Below are positions 8,380-15,909 of a stretch of DNA of 34,788 nt, piece by piece. Both the position numbers and the translations under genes were made by a program. Numbering within the stretch: position 1 is the stretch's first letter; the number at the start of each line of letters is the position of its first letter. The notes below the pieces were generated by a model. It was not told the DNA's origin. It did not search any database and saw only the letters and a list, made by a program, of their open reading frames with translations. The DNA is from CBFGTJ01 sp965651815. GTDB lineage: Bacteria > Actinomycetota > Acidimicrobiia > Acidimicrobiales > Microtrichaceae. The stretch lies in NCBI GenBank assembly GCA_965651815.1, contig CBFGTJ010000011.1:1-34788 (forward strand), read 5' to 3'.

Positions 8380-8405
8380 CCCGGCGCCCCCGTAGGGGCG
8401 CCGGG
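8380..8405 (-). terminator. Rho-independent-like terminator for nth
   Basis: Perfect 11-bp inverted repeat, CCCGGCGCCCC and GGGGCGCCGGG, with a CGTA loop. Read on the minus strand, the stem is followed by TTCTTTC, a partial U tract, which fits termination of nth transcripts. It may also stop the small plus-strand ORF. Confidence 0.6.
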
Positions 8406-8442
8406 GCGGCGGCCCGGGCGGCGGGAGCCCTGGACCGCCTTC

Positions 8443-8465
8443 TACCAGGTGGCGGGAACCTGGTA
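8443..8465. repeat. Inverted repeat, 8-bp arms
   Basis: TACCAGGT (8443-8450) and ACCTGGTA (8458-8465) around a 7-nt loop. There is no U tract on either side. It could be a second terminator stem or a protein-binding palindrome. Confidence 0.5.
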
Positions 8466-8518
8466 CGCCGAACCTACAACGAGCCGCAGGACGAGTCGAG
8501 GATGCTCGAAGGTGCGTG

Positions 8519-9205
<687 letters not shown>

Positions 9206-9212
9206 CGGGCGA

Positions 9213-9218
9213 ACCGTA
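9213..9218 (-). promoter_or_regulatory. -10 box for nth (leaderless)
   Basis: TACGGT on the minus strand, 7 nt before the ATG at 9205. There is no Shine-Dalgarno. Confidence 0.45.
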
Positions 9219-9231
9219 GTTCGACCACGGG

Positions 9232-9237
9232 TACCCT
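9232..9237 (+). promoter_or_regulatory. -10 box for the MshD-like gene (leaderless)
   Basis: TACCCT, 8 nt before the GTG at 9246. It lies only 14 nt from the opposing nth -10 box, so the two divergent promoters are packed into about 40 nt. Confidence 0.4.
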
Positions 9238-9245
9238 CGGACGGC

Positions 9246-9863
9246 GTGGCCGCCCTGCGCTGGATCTCGCCGCACTCCCCCTCCACCGACGAGGAGATGG
9301 CCCGGCAGGGCTTCCGCCGGGTCCGCCTGCTGCACCAGATGCGGCGGCCGCTGCCGCTCGAGGACGAGGTGCGCCGCGGCACCCGCGAGATCCGCGTCCG
9401 GCCGATGCGGCCCGACCACCCCGGCGACGTCGAGGGCTTCCTGCGGGTGAACAACCGGGCCTTCGACTGGCACCCCGAGCAGGGAGGCTGGGACGAGGAA
9501 CGGCTGGCGGCGACGATGGCCGAGGACTGGTTCGACCCGGCGGGGTTCCTCCTCCACGAGGGCGACGACGGCGCCATCGACGGCTTCTGCTGGACCAAGG
9601 TGCACCCGCCCGGGCACACCTGGTCCGACGACCCGCCGCTCGGGGAGATCTTCGTGATCGCCGTCGACCCCTCCACCCACGGCACGGGGCTCGGCCGCGC
9701 GCTCACGGTCGCCGGGCTCGACCACCTGGCGTCGCGGTCGCTGACGACGGCGATGCTGTACGTCGAAGCCGACAACGAGCCCGCCGTGGCCCTGTACCGG
9801 AGCCTGGGCTTCGAGGTCGACCACGACCGCGCCGCGTACCAGCGCGTCGAGGCCCGACCGTAG
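9246..9863 (+). CDS. MshD-like GNAT lacking the N-terminal acetyltransferase domain
   Basis: A 205-residue GNAT closely resembling the C-terminal, catalytically active half of mycothiol synthase (MshD): VNNRAFDWHPEQGGWDEE, WFDPAGFLLHE, FCWTKVHPPGHTW, the acetyl-CoA loop STHGTGLGRAL, and LYVEADNEPAVALYRSLGF. Full MshD (about 315 residues) has two GNAT domains. Here the protein begins at what corresponds to the last strand of the first domain (GFRRVRLLHQMRRPLP) and then goes straight into the second. The missing domain is not in another upstream frame, since nth starts divergently 40 nt away. It may still acetylate Cys-GlcN-Ins, or a related thiol. The start GTG is supported by TACCCT upstream. 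Followed by rlmN after 9 nt. Confidence 0.8.
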   Translation: MAALRWISPHSPSTDEEMARQGFRRVRLLHQMRRPLPLEDEVRRGTREIRVRPMRPDHPGDVEGFLRVNNRAFDWHPEQGGWDEERLAATMAEDWFDPAGFLLHEGDDGAIDGFCWTKVHPPGHTWSDDPPLGEIFVIAVDPSTHGTGLGRALTVAGLDHLASRSLTTAMLYVEADNEPAVALYRSLGFEVDHDRAAYQRVEARP

Positions 9864-9866
9864 GCT
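9861..9866 (+). promoter_or_regulatory. -10 box for rlmN, overlapping the upstream stop codon
   Basis: TAGGCT; its first three bases are the TAG stop of the MshD-like gene. The gap to the rlmN GTG is 6 nt, implying a leaderless rlmN transcript. The same TAGGCT at a stop codon recurs before menG. Confidence 0.45.
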
Positions 9867-9872
9867 CGGGCG

Positions 9873-10928
9873 GTGCGCTCCAGGACCCGCTACGACCTCG
9901 ACCGCGGCGCGCTCGCCGAGCTCCTCGACGGCGAGCCGCGCTACCGCGTCGACCAGGTGTGGGAGGGGCTGCACCGCCAGGCGCGCGAACCGTCCGAGAT
10001 CACGTCGCTGCCGAAGGCGCTGCGCGCCCGCCTCGAGCGCGAGCTGCCCGCTGCCCTCCGGCCCGTCGCGGAGTCCGTCGCGGACGGCGGGGACACCGTG
10101 AAGTTCCTGTGGGAGCTCGGCGACGGCGCGCGGGTCGAGACCGTGCTGATGCACTACCCGGACCGGTCCACGGTGTGCGTGTCGACCCAGGCCGGCTGTG
10201 CGATGGACTGCAGCTTCTGCGCGACCGGCCAGTCCGGCTTCGAGCGCCACCTGTCGGTGGGCGAGATCGTCGAGCAGGTCGTGCGCGCCCAACGGGTGGC
10301 CGCCGCGGGGACGACGCCGCGGCGGGTGTCCAACGTGGTCTTCATGGGCATGGGCGAGCCGCTCGCCAACTTCGCCAACACGTGGGCGGCGGTGCAGCGC
10401 CTGCACGGCGACGTCGGCATCGGCGCGCGGCACCTGACGCTGTCCACGGTCGGCCTGGTGCCGGGCATCCGGAAGCTGGGCTCGGCCGGGCTGCCGGTGA
10501 ACCTGGCGGTGTCGCTGCACGCCGCGGACGACGAGCTGCGCGACGAGCTCGTCCCGATCAACCGCCGCTACCCGCTCGAGCAGCTCATCGAGGCGTGCGA
10601 GGGGTACCACGCCGCGACGCGCCGGCGGCTGAGCCTCGAGTGGGCGCTCATCGACGGCGTCAACGACCGTCCGACGGACGCGGCGGGGCTCGCCCGCATC
10701 GCACGGCGGCTGCGCGCGCACGTGAACCTCATCCCGCTGAACCCCACCCCCGGCTACCCGGTGCGCGGCTCGTCGCCCGCGCGGGTGGAGGAGTTCCGGG
10801 ACGAGCTCGCCGACCTCGGCGTGAACGTGACGGTGCGCGACACCCGCGGCAGCGACATCGACGCGGCCTGCGGCCAGCTGCGGGCGGGGCACGAGGCGAC
10901 CCCCGTGCGGCTCACCGCGCGTCCCTAG
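9873..10928 (+). CDS. rlmN: Dual-specificity 23S rRNA/tRNA (adenine-C2) methyltransferase
   Basis: Radical-SAM enzyme methylating A2503 of 23S rRNA (and A37 of some tRNAs) at C2. The 351-residue protein has the 4Fe-4S motif C109-x3-C113-x2-C116 (CAMDCSFC), the upstream conserved C102 (VCVSTQ), the glycine motif VFMGMGEPLAN, and the methyl-accepting C333 near the C-terminus (DIDAACGQL). All RlmN hallmarks are present, which separates it from Cfr-like resistance enzymes as far as can be judged by eye. GTG start 9 nt after the preceding stop. Confidence 0.96.
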   Translation: MRSRTRYDLDRGALAELLDGEPRYRVDQVWEGLHRQAREPSEITSLPKALRARLERELPAALRPVAESVADGGDTVKFLWELGDGARVETVLMHYPDRSTVCVSTQAGCAMDCSFCATGQSGFERHLSVGEIVEQVVRAQRVAAAGTTPRRVSNVVFMGMGEPLANFANTWAAVQRLHGDVGIGARHLTLSTVGLVPGIRKLGSAGLPVNLAVSLHAADDELRDELVPINRRYPLEQLIEACEGYHAATRRRLSLEWALIDGVNDRPTDAAGLARIARRLRAHVNLIPLNPTPGYPVRGSSPARVEEFRDELADLGVNVTVRDTRGSDIDAACGQLRAGHEATPVRLTARP

Positions 10929-10953
10929 CCGCGGGTCCGGGCCCGCCCGGTCG

Positions 10954-11004
10954 GCCCGTTCAGCAGACCAGCCCGTTCAGCGGACCAGCCCGTTCAGCGG
11001 ACCA
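10954..11004. repeat. Three tandem copies of a 17-bp unit containing a stop codon
   Basis: The unit GCCCGTTCAGCGGACCA occurs at 10954-10970 (one mismatch), 10971-10987 and 10988-11004. The rightmost copy spans the last codons and the TGA of the minus-strand nucleotidyltransferase. Because 17 is not a multiple of three, the three copies put TGA in all three minus-strand frames. Confidence 0.95.
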
Positions 11005-11746
11005 GCACGGTGCGGGAGCCGGCGCGGATGGCGTCGACGAGCACCTCGGTCGGCCCGACGTGGCTGCCCGGCCACACGACGCTGCGCACGAGCGTGCCCT
11101 CGACGGTGGCGCCCTCCCCCACCACCGGGGCCCCGCCCGACCACGCCAGGTTGGCCCGCAGGTAGTCCGCGGGGGTGCCGCAGTCGATCGCGGTGCCGGC
11201 GTGGTGCACCGTCTCGAGGCGTCCAGCCTCCACCTCCGCGCCCCACAGCGCCTCCCAGAGCCCGGCCGGCTCGGCATCGAGGCGCTGCGCCGCCCACCAC
11301 GGGACGATCGACGCGACCACCGAGCTGCCGGGGCCGAACGGGCCCGGCGTCGTGGTCAGCACCCTCACCCGCTCACCGTCCCAGCCCCGGACGAACCTGC
11401 GGAGGTCCGCGTCGTGCCAGGTGTCGGAGTTCACCACCAGGGCACCCCGGCCGCCGAGCCAGTCCCGCAGGTGGCCGATCGCGCCGGCGGTGCCGAGCGG
11501 CCGGTCGTGCTCGACCGACACGTGCACCGGGTGGCGGGAGGAGGAGAGGAGCTCCTCGACCTGCTCCCGGTCGTGGTGGACGTTCACCGCCACCTCCGGT
11601 GTCGCCGGGACGAGGGCGTCGAGGGCCCACTCGAGCAGCGGGCGGTCGCCGACGGGGCACAGCGGCTTCGGCCGCAGGAGGGTCAACGGGTGGAGCCGCG
11701 TGCCGGCACCCGCCGCCAGCGCGACCCCCGCCAACGGGGCTGGCAT
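10994..11746 (-). CDS. Sugar-1-phosphate nucleotidyltransferase-like protein
   Basis: A 250-residue protein of the NDP-sugar pyrophosphorylase family (mannose-1-phosphate guanylyltransferase or glucose-1-phosphate thymidylyltransferase type). The nucleotide-binding signature LAAGAGTRLHPLTLLRPKP is near the N-terminus, with PLGTAGAIGHL and the metal-binding VVNSDTW further on. A short C-terminal stretch (GAPVVGEGATVEGTLVRSVVWPGSHV) looks like the start of a left-handed beta-helix. The substrate is unknown. Candidate ATGs at 11779, 11758 and 11746 exist; 11746 (MPAPLAGVAL) starts just before the Rossmann strand and avoids overlap with the divergent gene. The 3' end is duplicated in a tandem repeat. 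Confidence 0.82.
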   Translation of the reverse strand: MPAPLAGVALAAGAGTRLHPLTLLRPKPLCPVGDRPLLEWALDALVPATPEVAVNVHHDREQVEELLSSSRHPVHVSVEHDRPLGTAGAIGHLRDWLGGRGALVVNSDTWHDADLRRFVRGWDGERVRVLTTTPGPFGPGSSVVASIVPWWAAQRLDAEPAGLWEALWGAEVEAGRLETVHHAGTAIDCGTPADYLRANLAWSGGAPVVGEGATVEGTLVRSVVWPGSHVGPTEVLVDAIRAGSRTVLVR

Positions 11747-11749
11747 GCT
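11744..11749 (+). promoter_or_regulatory. Possible -10 box for the small membrane protein
   Basis: CATGCT, 7 nt before the ATG at 11757. It fits the weaker NANNNT form and also covers the start codon of the divergent nucleotidyltransferase. Confidence 0.3.
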
Positions 11750-11756
11750 GTCAGGC

Positions 11757-12179
11757 ATGCCGCCACGCCGCTGGTTCAACCCCCACCTGCCCCAGACGCT
11801 GCAGATCGCGCAGATCCTCCTCTACATCAACGCGGTGTTCGCCTTCCTCTACGGCGTGGTCGGTGCGCGCAGCGGGGCCTCGTCGGTGGTGCGCTTCCTG
11901 TTCGTCGTCGCGATCGGGGCCTACGTGTACGGCGGGTGGGGCATCGCCAACGAGCGGAAGCTCGGCTGGCAGGTCGGCATCGCCGCAGCGCTCTCCCCGT
12001 TCGTGCTGCGCTTCCTCGACGCGGTCCTCGCGTTCGACTTCCTCTCGACGAGCTGGAAGATCCGCTACACGATCGGGCTCGAGGGCGGCGGGCTGCTCAG
12101 CACGATCTTCGACGTCGCGCTCGTCGCGCTGCTGGTCCACCCGATGTCGCGGAACCACCAGCGCATCTGGTTCAGCTGA
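11757..12179 (+). CDS. Small integral membrane protein of unknown function
   Basis: A 140-residue protein with about four predicted membrane segments: around residues 17-36 (IAQILLYINAVFAFLYGVVG), 45-62 (VRFLFVVAIGAYVYGGWG), 70-93 (GWQVGIAAALSPFVLRFLDAV and onward) and 111-127 (LLSTIFDVALVALLVHP). The N-terminus is basic (MPPRRWFN) and the C-terminus is short and polar. An in-frame ATG at 11745 would add four residues. It starts within about 10 nt of the divergent nucleotidyltransferase, so the promoters must interpenetrate. No family recognised. Confidence 0.78.
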   Translation: MPPRRWFNPHLPQTLQIAQILLYINAVFAFLYGVVGARSGASSVVRFLFVVAIGAYVYGGWGIANERKLGWQVGIAAALSPFVLRFLDAVLAFDFLSTSWKIRYTIGLEGGGLLSTIFDVALVALLVHPMSRNHQRIWFS

Positions 12180-12215
12180 GCGCCACCGGAGTGGCCGTGC
12201 CACGCCGCGGCCAGC

Positions 12216-12221
12216 AATGAT
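12216..12221 (+). promoter_or_regulatory. Possible -10 box for the MaoC-like gene
   Basis: AATGAT, 6 nt before the ATG at 12228. There is no Shine-Dalgarno, consistent with leaderless expression. Confidence 0.35.
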
Positions 12222-12227
12222 CGTGCG

Positions 12228-12686
12228 ATGGCCAAGGACATCCAGGGAATCGCAGGACTGAAGGCGCTCGAGGGCCAGCACCTCGGCTACTCGGACTGGC
12301 TCGACATCACCCAGGAGCGGGTGAACACCTTCGCCGACGCGACCGGCGACCACCAGTGGATCCACGTCGACCCCGAGCGGGCGAAGGACGGGCCCTTCGG
12401 CGGCACGATCGCCCACGGCTACCTCACGCTCTCGCTCGGCCCGGTGCTCATGCCGTCCATTCTGACGGTGAGCGGCGTGAAGATGGGCGTCAACTACGGC
12501 GCCGACAAGGTGCGCTTCATCTCGCCGGTCAAGGTCGGCTCGCGGCTGCGCCTCGGCGCCGAGCTCACCCGCATCGAGGAGCTCCCGGGCAACGGCGCGC
12601 AGGTGTACATGACCTTCACCTTCGAGGTGGAGGGCTCCGAGAAGCCCGCGTGCGTCGCCGACATCATCTTCCGGTACTACGAGTGA
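12228..12686 (+). CDS. MaoC-like enoyl-CoA hydratase (R-specific hydratase family)
   Basis: A 152-residue hot-dog fold protein. The hydratase-2 motif is clear: FADATGDHQWIHVDPERA followed by GGTIAHGYLTLSL, with the catalytic Asp/His pair in ATGDHQWIH. It probably hydrates trans-2-enoyl-CoA to (R)-3-hydroxyacyl-CoA. Length is typical of single-domain MaoC proteins. It lies 13 nt ahead of the lipoprotein gene, followed by an acyl-CoA synthetase, which suggests an acyl-CoA or lipid catabolic transcript. Confidence 0.9.
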   Translation: MAKDIQGIAGLKALEGQHLGYSDWLDITQERVNTFADATGDHQWIHVDPERAKDGPFGGTIAHGYLTLSLGPVLMPSILTVSGVKMGVNYGADKVRFISPVKVGSRLRLGAELTRIEELPGNGAQVYMTFTFEVEGSEKPACVADIIFRYYE

Positions 12687-12699
12687 CCCGGGCGGCCCT

Positions 12700-14196
12700 G
12701 TGAGGCCGTTCGGGGCCACGGTGCTGGTGGCGCTGGCGCTGTTCGCGTCGGCGTGCTCCAGCGGGGAGGACGGTGCGGCCGTCCGCCAGCGCTCGGACTC
12801 CGGGGCGCGGGCGACCACGCCGACCGCCGGTGGCGACGCGCCGTCCACGGGGTTCCCCGACAAGTGGCAGCCGGTGGAGCTGGACTGGCACCGCTGCGAC
12901 GTCGCGCCCGGTGCCGAGTGCGCCGAGCTCGAGGTGCCCCTCGACTGGGACGATCCGCTCGGCCCGACCATCGACCTGGCGCTCGCCCGCACGAGAGCCA
13001 CCGGTGACCGGATCGGCTCGCTGCTCACCAACCCGGGGGGTCCGGGGGCCTCGGGCCTCGAGCACCTCGGCAGCCGGCCGTTCGGCCCCCCGGTGACCGA
13101 GCGCTTCGACGTCGTCGCCTGGGATCCCCGCGGCGTGGGGCGCTCGAGCCCGCTGCGCTGCGGCAGCGGCGTCGCGGAACTGCAGTCGCTCGACCCCGAG
13201 CCGGACGACGCCGAGGAGCAGCGGGAGCTCGAGGAGGCGGCCGCGGCGGTGTCCGCCGAGTGCCGCGAGCTCGACGCCGAGGTGCTCCCCCACCTCGGCA
13301 CCGACGACGTCGCGCTCGACATGGAGGCGATCCGCCGGGCGCTCGGCGACGAGCCGCTCAACTACATCGGCTTCTCCTACGGCACCCACCTCGGCCAGGT
13401 GTACGCGGCGCGGTTCCCCGACCGGATCCGGGCGATGGTGCTCGACGCGATCGTCGACCCCACGCTCGGCTACGAGGAGATGCTGATCGAGCAGGCGGTC
13501 GCCTTCGACCGCTCGTTCGAGCGACACGCGGCGGCGTGCGCCCGCACCCCGAGCTGCGGCGTGGACGACCTCGGCCGGGCCTACGACCAGGTCCTCGCCA
13601 TGGTGGAGCGGGAACCGCTCGAGACCGCGTCGGGGACGCCGGCGGGCCCCTCGGAGCTCGCCACGGCGGCGATCGTCGCGAGCTACGTGCCGGACGGGTG
13701 GCAGACGCTGGGGCCTGCGCTCGCCGCGGCGCTGGAGGGCGACGGGACCCTGCTCGCCTCCCTCGCGGACGCCTACCGGGACTTCGGTGGCTTCAGCACG
13801 TACGTGGCGGTGGTCTGCATCGACTCCCCACCGCCGCGTGGCGTCGAGGCGTACCGGGACTTCGCGGCGCGGGCCGCGGCGGCGGCTCCACGCTTCGGCG
13901 CGGCCGTCGCGAACGAGCTGCTCCCCTGCGCGACGTGGCCCGCCGAGCCGGTCGGTGAACCGGAGGCGATCACCGCCGAGGGCGCGCCACCGATCCTCGT
14001 CGTCGGCAACACCGGCGACGCGGCGACGCCCTACGAGAACGCCGTCGCCGTGGCGGACCGGCTCGCGTCCGGGGTGCTCGTCACGGTCGACATCGACGGG
14101 CACGTGGCCTACGGCGTCGACCGGTGCCTCACCGAGCTGGTCGACGACCACCTCGTCCACCTCGAGGTCCCCCCTCCCGGCACCAGGTGCGGATGA
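12700..14196 (+). CDS. Secreted alpha/beta hydrolase lipoprotein, tripeptidyl aminopeptidase-like
   Basis: A 498-residue protein with a lipoprotein signal (hydrophobic VLVALALFASAC, lipobox cysteine about C19), then an acidic linker and an alpha/beta-hydrolase of the TAP / SlpD-SlpE family. Motifs are LLTNPGGPGASG (oxyanion HG-like region), the DPRGVGRSSP loop, nucleophile in GFSYGTH, acid in GNTGDAATP, and histidine in DGHVAYG. Several cysteines in the lid/C-terminal part suggest disulfides outside the cytoplasm. It probably cleaves short peptides or esters at the cell surface. GTG start at 12700; the 3' end overlaps the next gene by 4 nt (ATGA). Confidence 0.88.
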   Translation: MRPFGATVLVALALFASACSSGEDGAAVRQRSDSGARATTPTAGGDAPSTGFPDKWQPVELDWHRCDVAPGAECAELEVPLDWDDPLGPTIDLALARTRATGDRIGSLLTNPGGPGASGLEHLGSRPFGPPVTERFDVVAWDPRGVGRSSPLRCGSGVAELQSLDPEPDDAEEQRELEEAAAAVSAECRELDAEVLPHLGTDDVALDMEAIRRALGDEPLNYIGFSYGTHLGQVYAARFPDRIRAMVLDAIVDPTLGYEEMLIEQAVAFDRSFERHAAACARTPSCGVDDLGRAYDQVLAMVEREPLETASGTPAGPSELATAAIVASYVPDGWQTLGPALAAALEGDGTLLASLADAYRDFGGFSTYVAVVCIDSPPPRGVEAYRDFAARAAAAAPRFGAAVANELLPCATWPAEPVGEPEAITAEGAPPILVVGNTGDAATPYENAVAVADRLASGVLVTVDIDGHVAYGVDRCLTELVDDHLVHLEVPPPGTRCG

Positions 14197-15899
14197 CGGG
14201 GGCGGCGGTGCCACGCGGCGAGGAGCTCGCGCTCGCGCAGGTGCACGAGGCCGTCGAGGCCGCCGTGCCCGACCGTGAGTGCATCGTGTTCGGCGAGCGG
14301 CGCCTCACCTACGCGCAGCTGGGCGACCGGACGCGCCGCCTCGCGAACGCGCTGCGGGCACGCGGGCTGGGCAGGGTCGTCGACCGCGCCGGCCTCGCGC
14401 CGCACGAGTCGGGCCAGGACCTGCTCGCCGTCTACCTGCACAACGGCAACGAGTACCTCGAGTCCATGCTCGGCTCGTACAAGGCGCGGGTCGCGCCGTT
14501 CAACGTGAACTACCGCTACGTCGCGGCGGAGCTCGGGTACGTGCTCGACGACGCGGGCGCCTCCGCCGTCGTCTACCACTCCGCGTTCGCCCCGGTGCTG
14601 GCCGAGGTCCGCGACCGCCTGCCGGCGCTGCGGGTGCTGCTCCAGGTCGACGACGGCTCCGGGAACGGGCTGCTGCCGGGTGCCGAGTGGTACGAGGAGG
14701 TCCTCGCGGCGGCCTCCCCCGAGCTCCCCGGCGACCTGGTCCGGAGCTGGTCGCCCGACGACCTGTACGTGATCTACACCGGCGGCACGACCGGCGCGCC
14801 CAAGGGGGTGCTGTGGCGCCAGGCCGACGCCTTCGTCGCCGCGCTCGGTGGGCGGCGCCTCGACACCGGTGAGGAGTGGGAGTCCCTCGCGCAGCTCGCG
14901 CAGGCGGCCCGCGGCGGCGGCATGCGGGTGCTCACCGCGCCGCCGTTCATGCACGGTGCCGCCCAGTGGATGGCGCTGCACGCCCTCGCCAACGGCAACA
15001 CGGTCCTGCTGCCCGAGGTCGTCGACCGGTTCGACCCGGCGGTGGTGCTGCGCACGGTCGAGCGGGAGGGGGCGGAGGTCCTCCTCCTGGTGGGCGACGC
15101 CTTCGGCCGACCGCTGGTGGAGGAGATGGCGCGCGGCGGGAGCGACGCGAGCTCCCTGCTGGTCACCGTCAACGGCGGCGCGCCCCTGTCCCCCGGGGTG
15201 ATCGCCCGCCTGCTGGACGCGGTGCCGTCGATGCTCGTGCTCGACGGGCTCGGCTCCTCCGAGACTGGACAGCAGGCCAGCCGGCTCCACTCCTGGGGCA
15301 CCGCTCCCCGAGAGGGCAGCTTCGAGCCCCTTCCCGGCACGGTGGTGCTCTCCGAGGACCTCGACCGAGTGCTCGAACCGGGCGACGGCGAGCTCGGCTG
15401 GCTCGCCCAGCGTGGGCGCGTGCCGCTCGGCTACCTCGGCGACCCGGAGCGCACCGCCTCCACGTTCCCGGTGGTGGACGGGGTCCGCCACGCCGTGTCG
15501 GGCGACCGCGCCCACCTCGCCCCGGACGGCACGATCGAGCTCCACGGGCGCGACTCGGTGACGATCAACTCCGGCGGCGAGAAGGTGTTCGCCGAGGAGG
15601 TCGAGCGCGCCGTGCTGCACCACCCGTCGGTCGCGGACTGCGTCGTCGCGGGACGGCCCTCGCCCCGCTGGGGCAGCGAGGTGGTCGCCCTCGTCCAGCT
15701 GCGCGACGGCGTCGAAGCCCGCGACGAGGACCTCCTCGAGGAGGCGGCACGGCACGTCGCCCGCTACAAGCTCCCCAAGGCGATCGTACGGGTCGACCGC
15801 ATCGAGCGGTCCCCTGCCGGGAAGGCCGACTACCGGTGGGCGCGGGCGATCGCCGCCGACGCGGCCCGGGCGGACGAGGCCCCGGCCGGCACCCCGTAG
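14193..15899 (+). CDS. Fatty-acyl/steroid-type acyl-CoA synthetase (FadD19-like)
   Basis: A 568-residue member of the ANL adenylate-forming superfamily. The AMP-binding P-loop YTGGTTGAPKGVLWRQ (about 195-210) has the VLWRQ continuation seen in the FadD17/FadD19 group of mycobacteria. Other motifs are GLGSSETGQQ, the hinge HGRDSVTINSGGEKVF, and the catalytic lysine K544 in PAGKADYRW. It activates a carboxylic acid to its CoA thioester; the exact chain or steroid side-chain substrate is unknown. ATG at 14193 overlaps the upstream hydrolase stop, giving coupled translation. The stop TAG forms part of the menG -10 box. Confidence 0.9.
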   Translation: MTGAAVPRGEELALAQVHEAVEAAVPDRECIVFGERRLTYAQLGDRTRRLANALRARGLGRVVDRAGLAPHESGQDLLAVYLHNGNEYLESMLGSYKARVAPFNVNYRYVAAELGYVLDDAGASAVVYHSAFAPVLAEVRDRLPALRVLLQVDDGSGNGLLPGAEWYEEVLAAASPELPGDLVRSWSPDDLYVIYTGGTTGAPKGVLWRQADAFVAALGGRRLDTGEEWESLAQLAQAARGGGMRVLTAPPFMHGAAQWMALHALANGNTVLLPEVVDRFDPAVVLRTVEREGAEVLLLVGDAFGRPLVEEMARGGSDASSLLVTVNGGAPLSPGVIARLLDAVPSMLVLDGLGSSETGQQASRLHSWGTAPREGSFEPLPGTVVLSEDLDRVLEPGDGELGWLAQRGRVPLGYLGDPERTASTFPVVDGVRHAVSGDRAHLAPDGTIELHGRDSVTINSGGEKVFAEEVERAVLHHPSVADCVVAGRPSPRWGSEVVALVQLRDGVEARDEDLLEEAARHVARYKLPKAIVRVDRIERSPAGKADYRWARAIAADAARADEAPAGTP

Positions 15900-15902
15900 G
15901 CT
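15897..15902 (+). promoter_or_regulatory. -10 box for menG-menF, overlapping the upstream stop codon
   Basis: TAGGCT begins with the TAG stop of the acyl-CoA synthetase and lies 7 nt before the menG GTG, implying a leaderless menG-menF mRNA. Confidence 0.45.
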
Positions 15903-15909
15903 GGCGCGG

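Larger units (their letters stand above)
8338..8518. other. 181-nt intergenic region between convergent genes
   Basis: The longest gene-free stretch in the window, lying between the 3' ends of the small helical ORF (+) and nth (-). It holds a strong GC hairpin at 8380-8405 and a second inverted repeat at 8443-8465; nothing else is recognisable. Confidence 0.7.

Noticed and set aside
8443..8465. Possible tRNA or integration (att) site suggested by the palindrome.
   Set aside because: No tRNA arms, CCA end or direct-repeat partner are visible, and no integrase is nearby.
9873..10928. Cfr-type antibiotic-resistance methyltransferase.
   Set aside because: Housekeeping RlmN features and chromosomal context fit fully; nothing points to mobile resistance.
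10929..10950. Terminator hairpin after rlmN.
   Set aside because: Only about 5 bp pair cleanly, with an internal mismatch and no U tract.
10954..11004. CRISPR-like array.
   Set aside because: The 17-bp units are directly adjacent with no spacers, and no cas genes are present.
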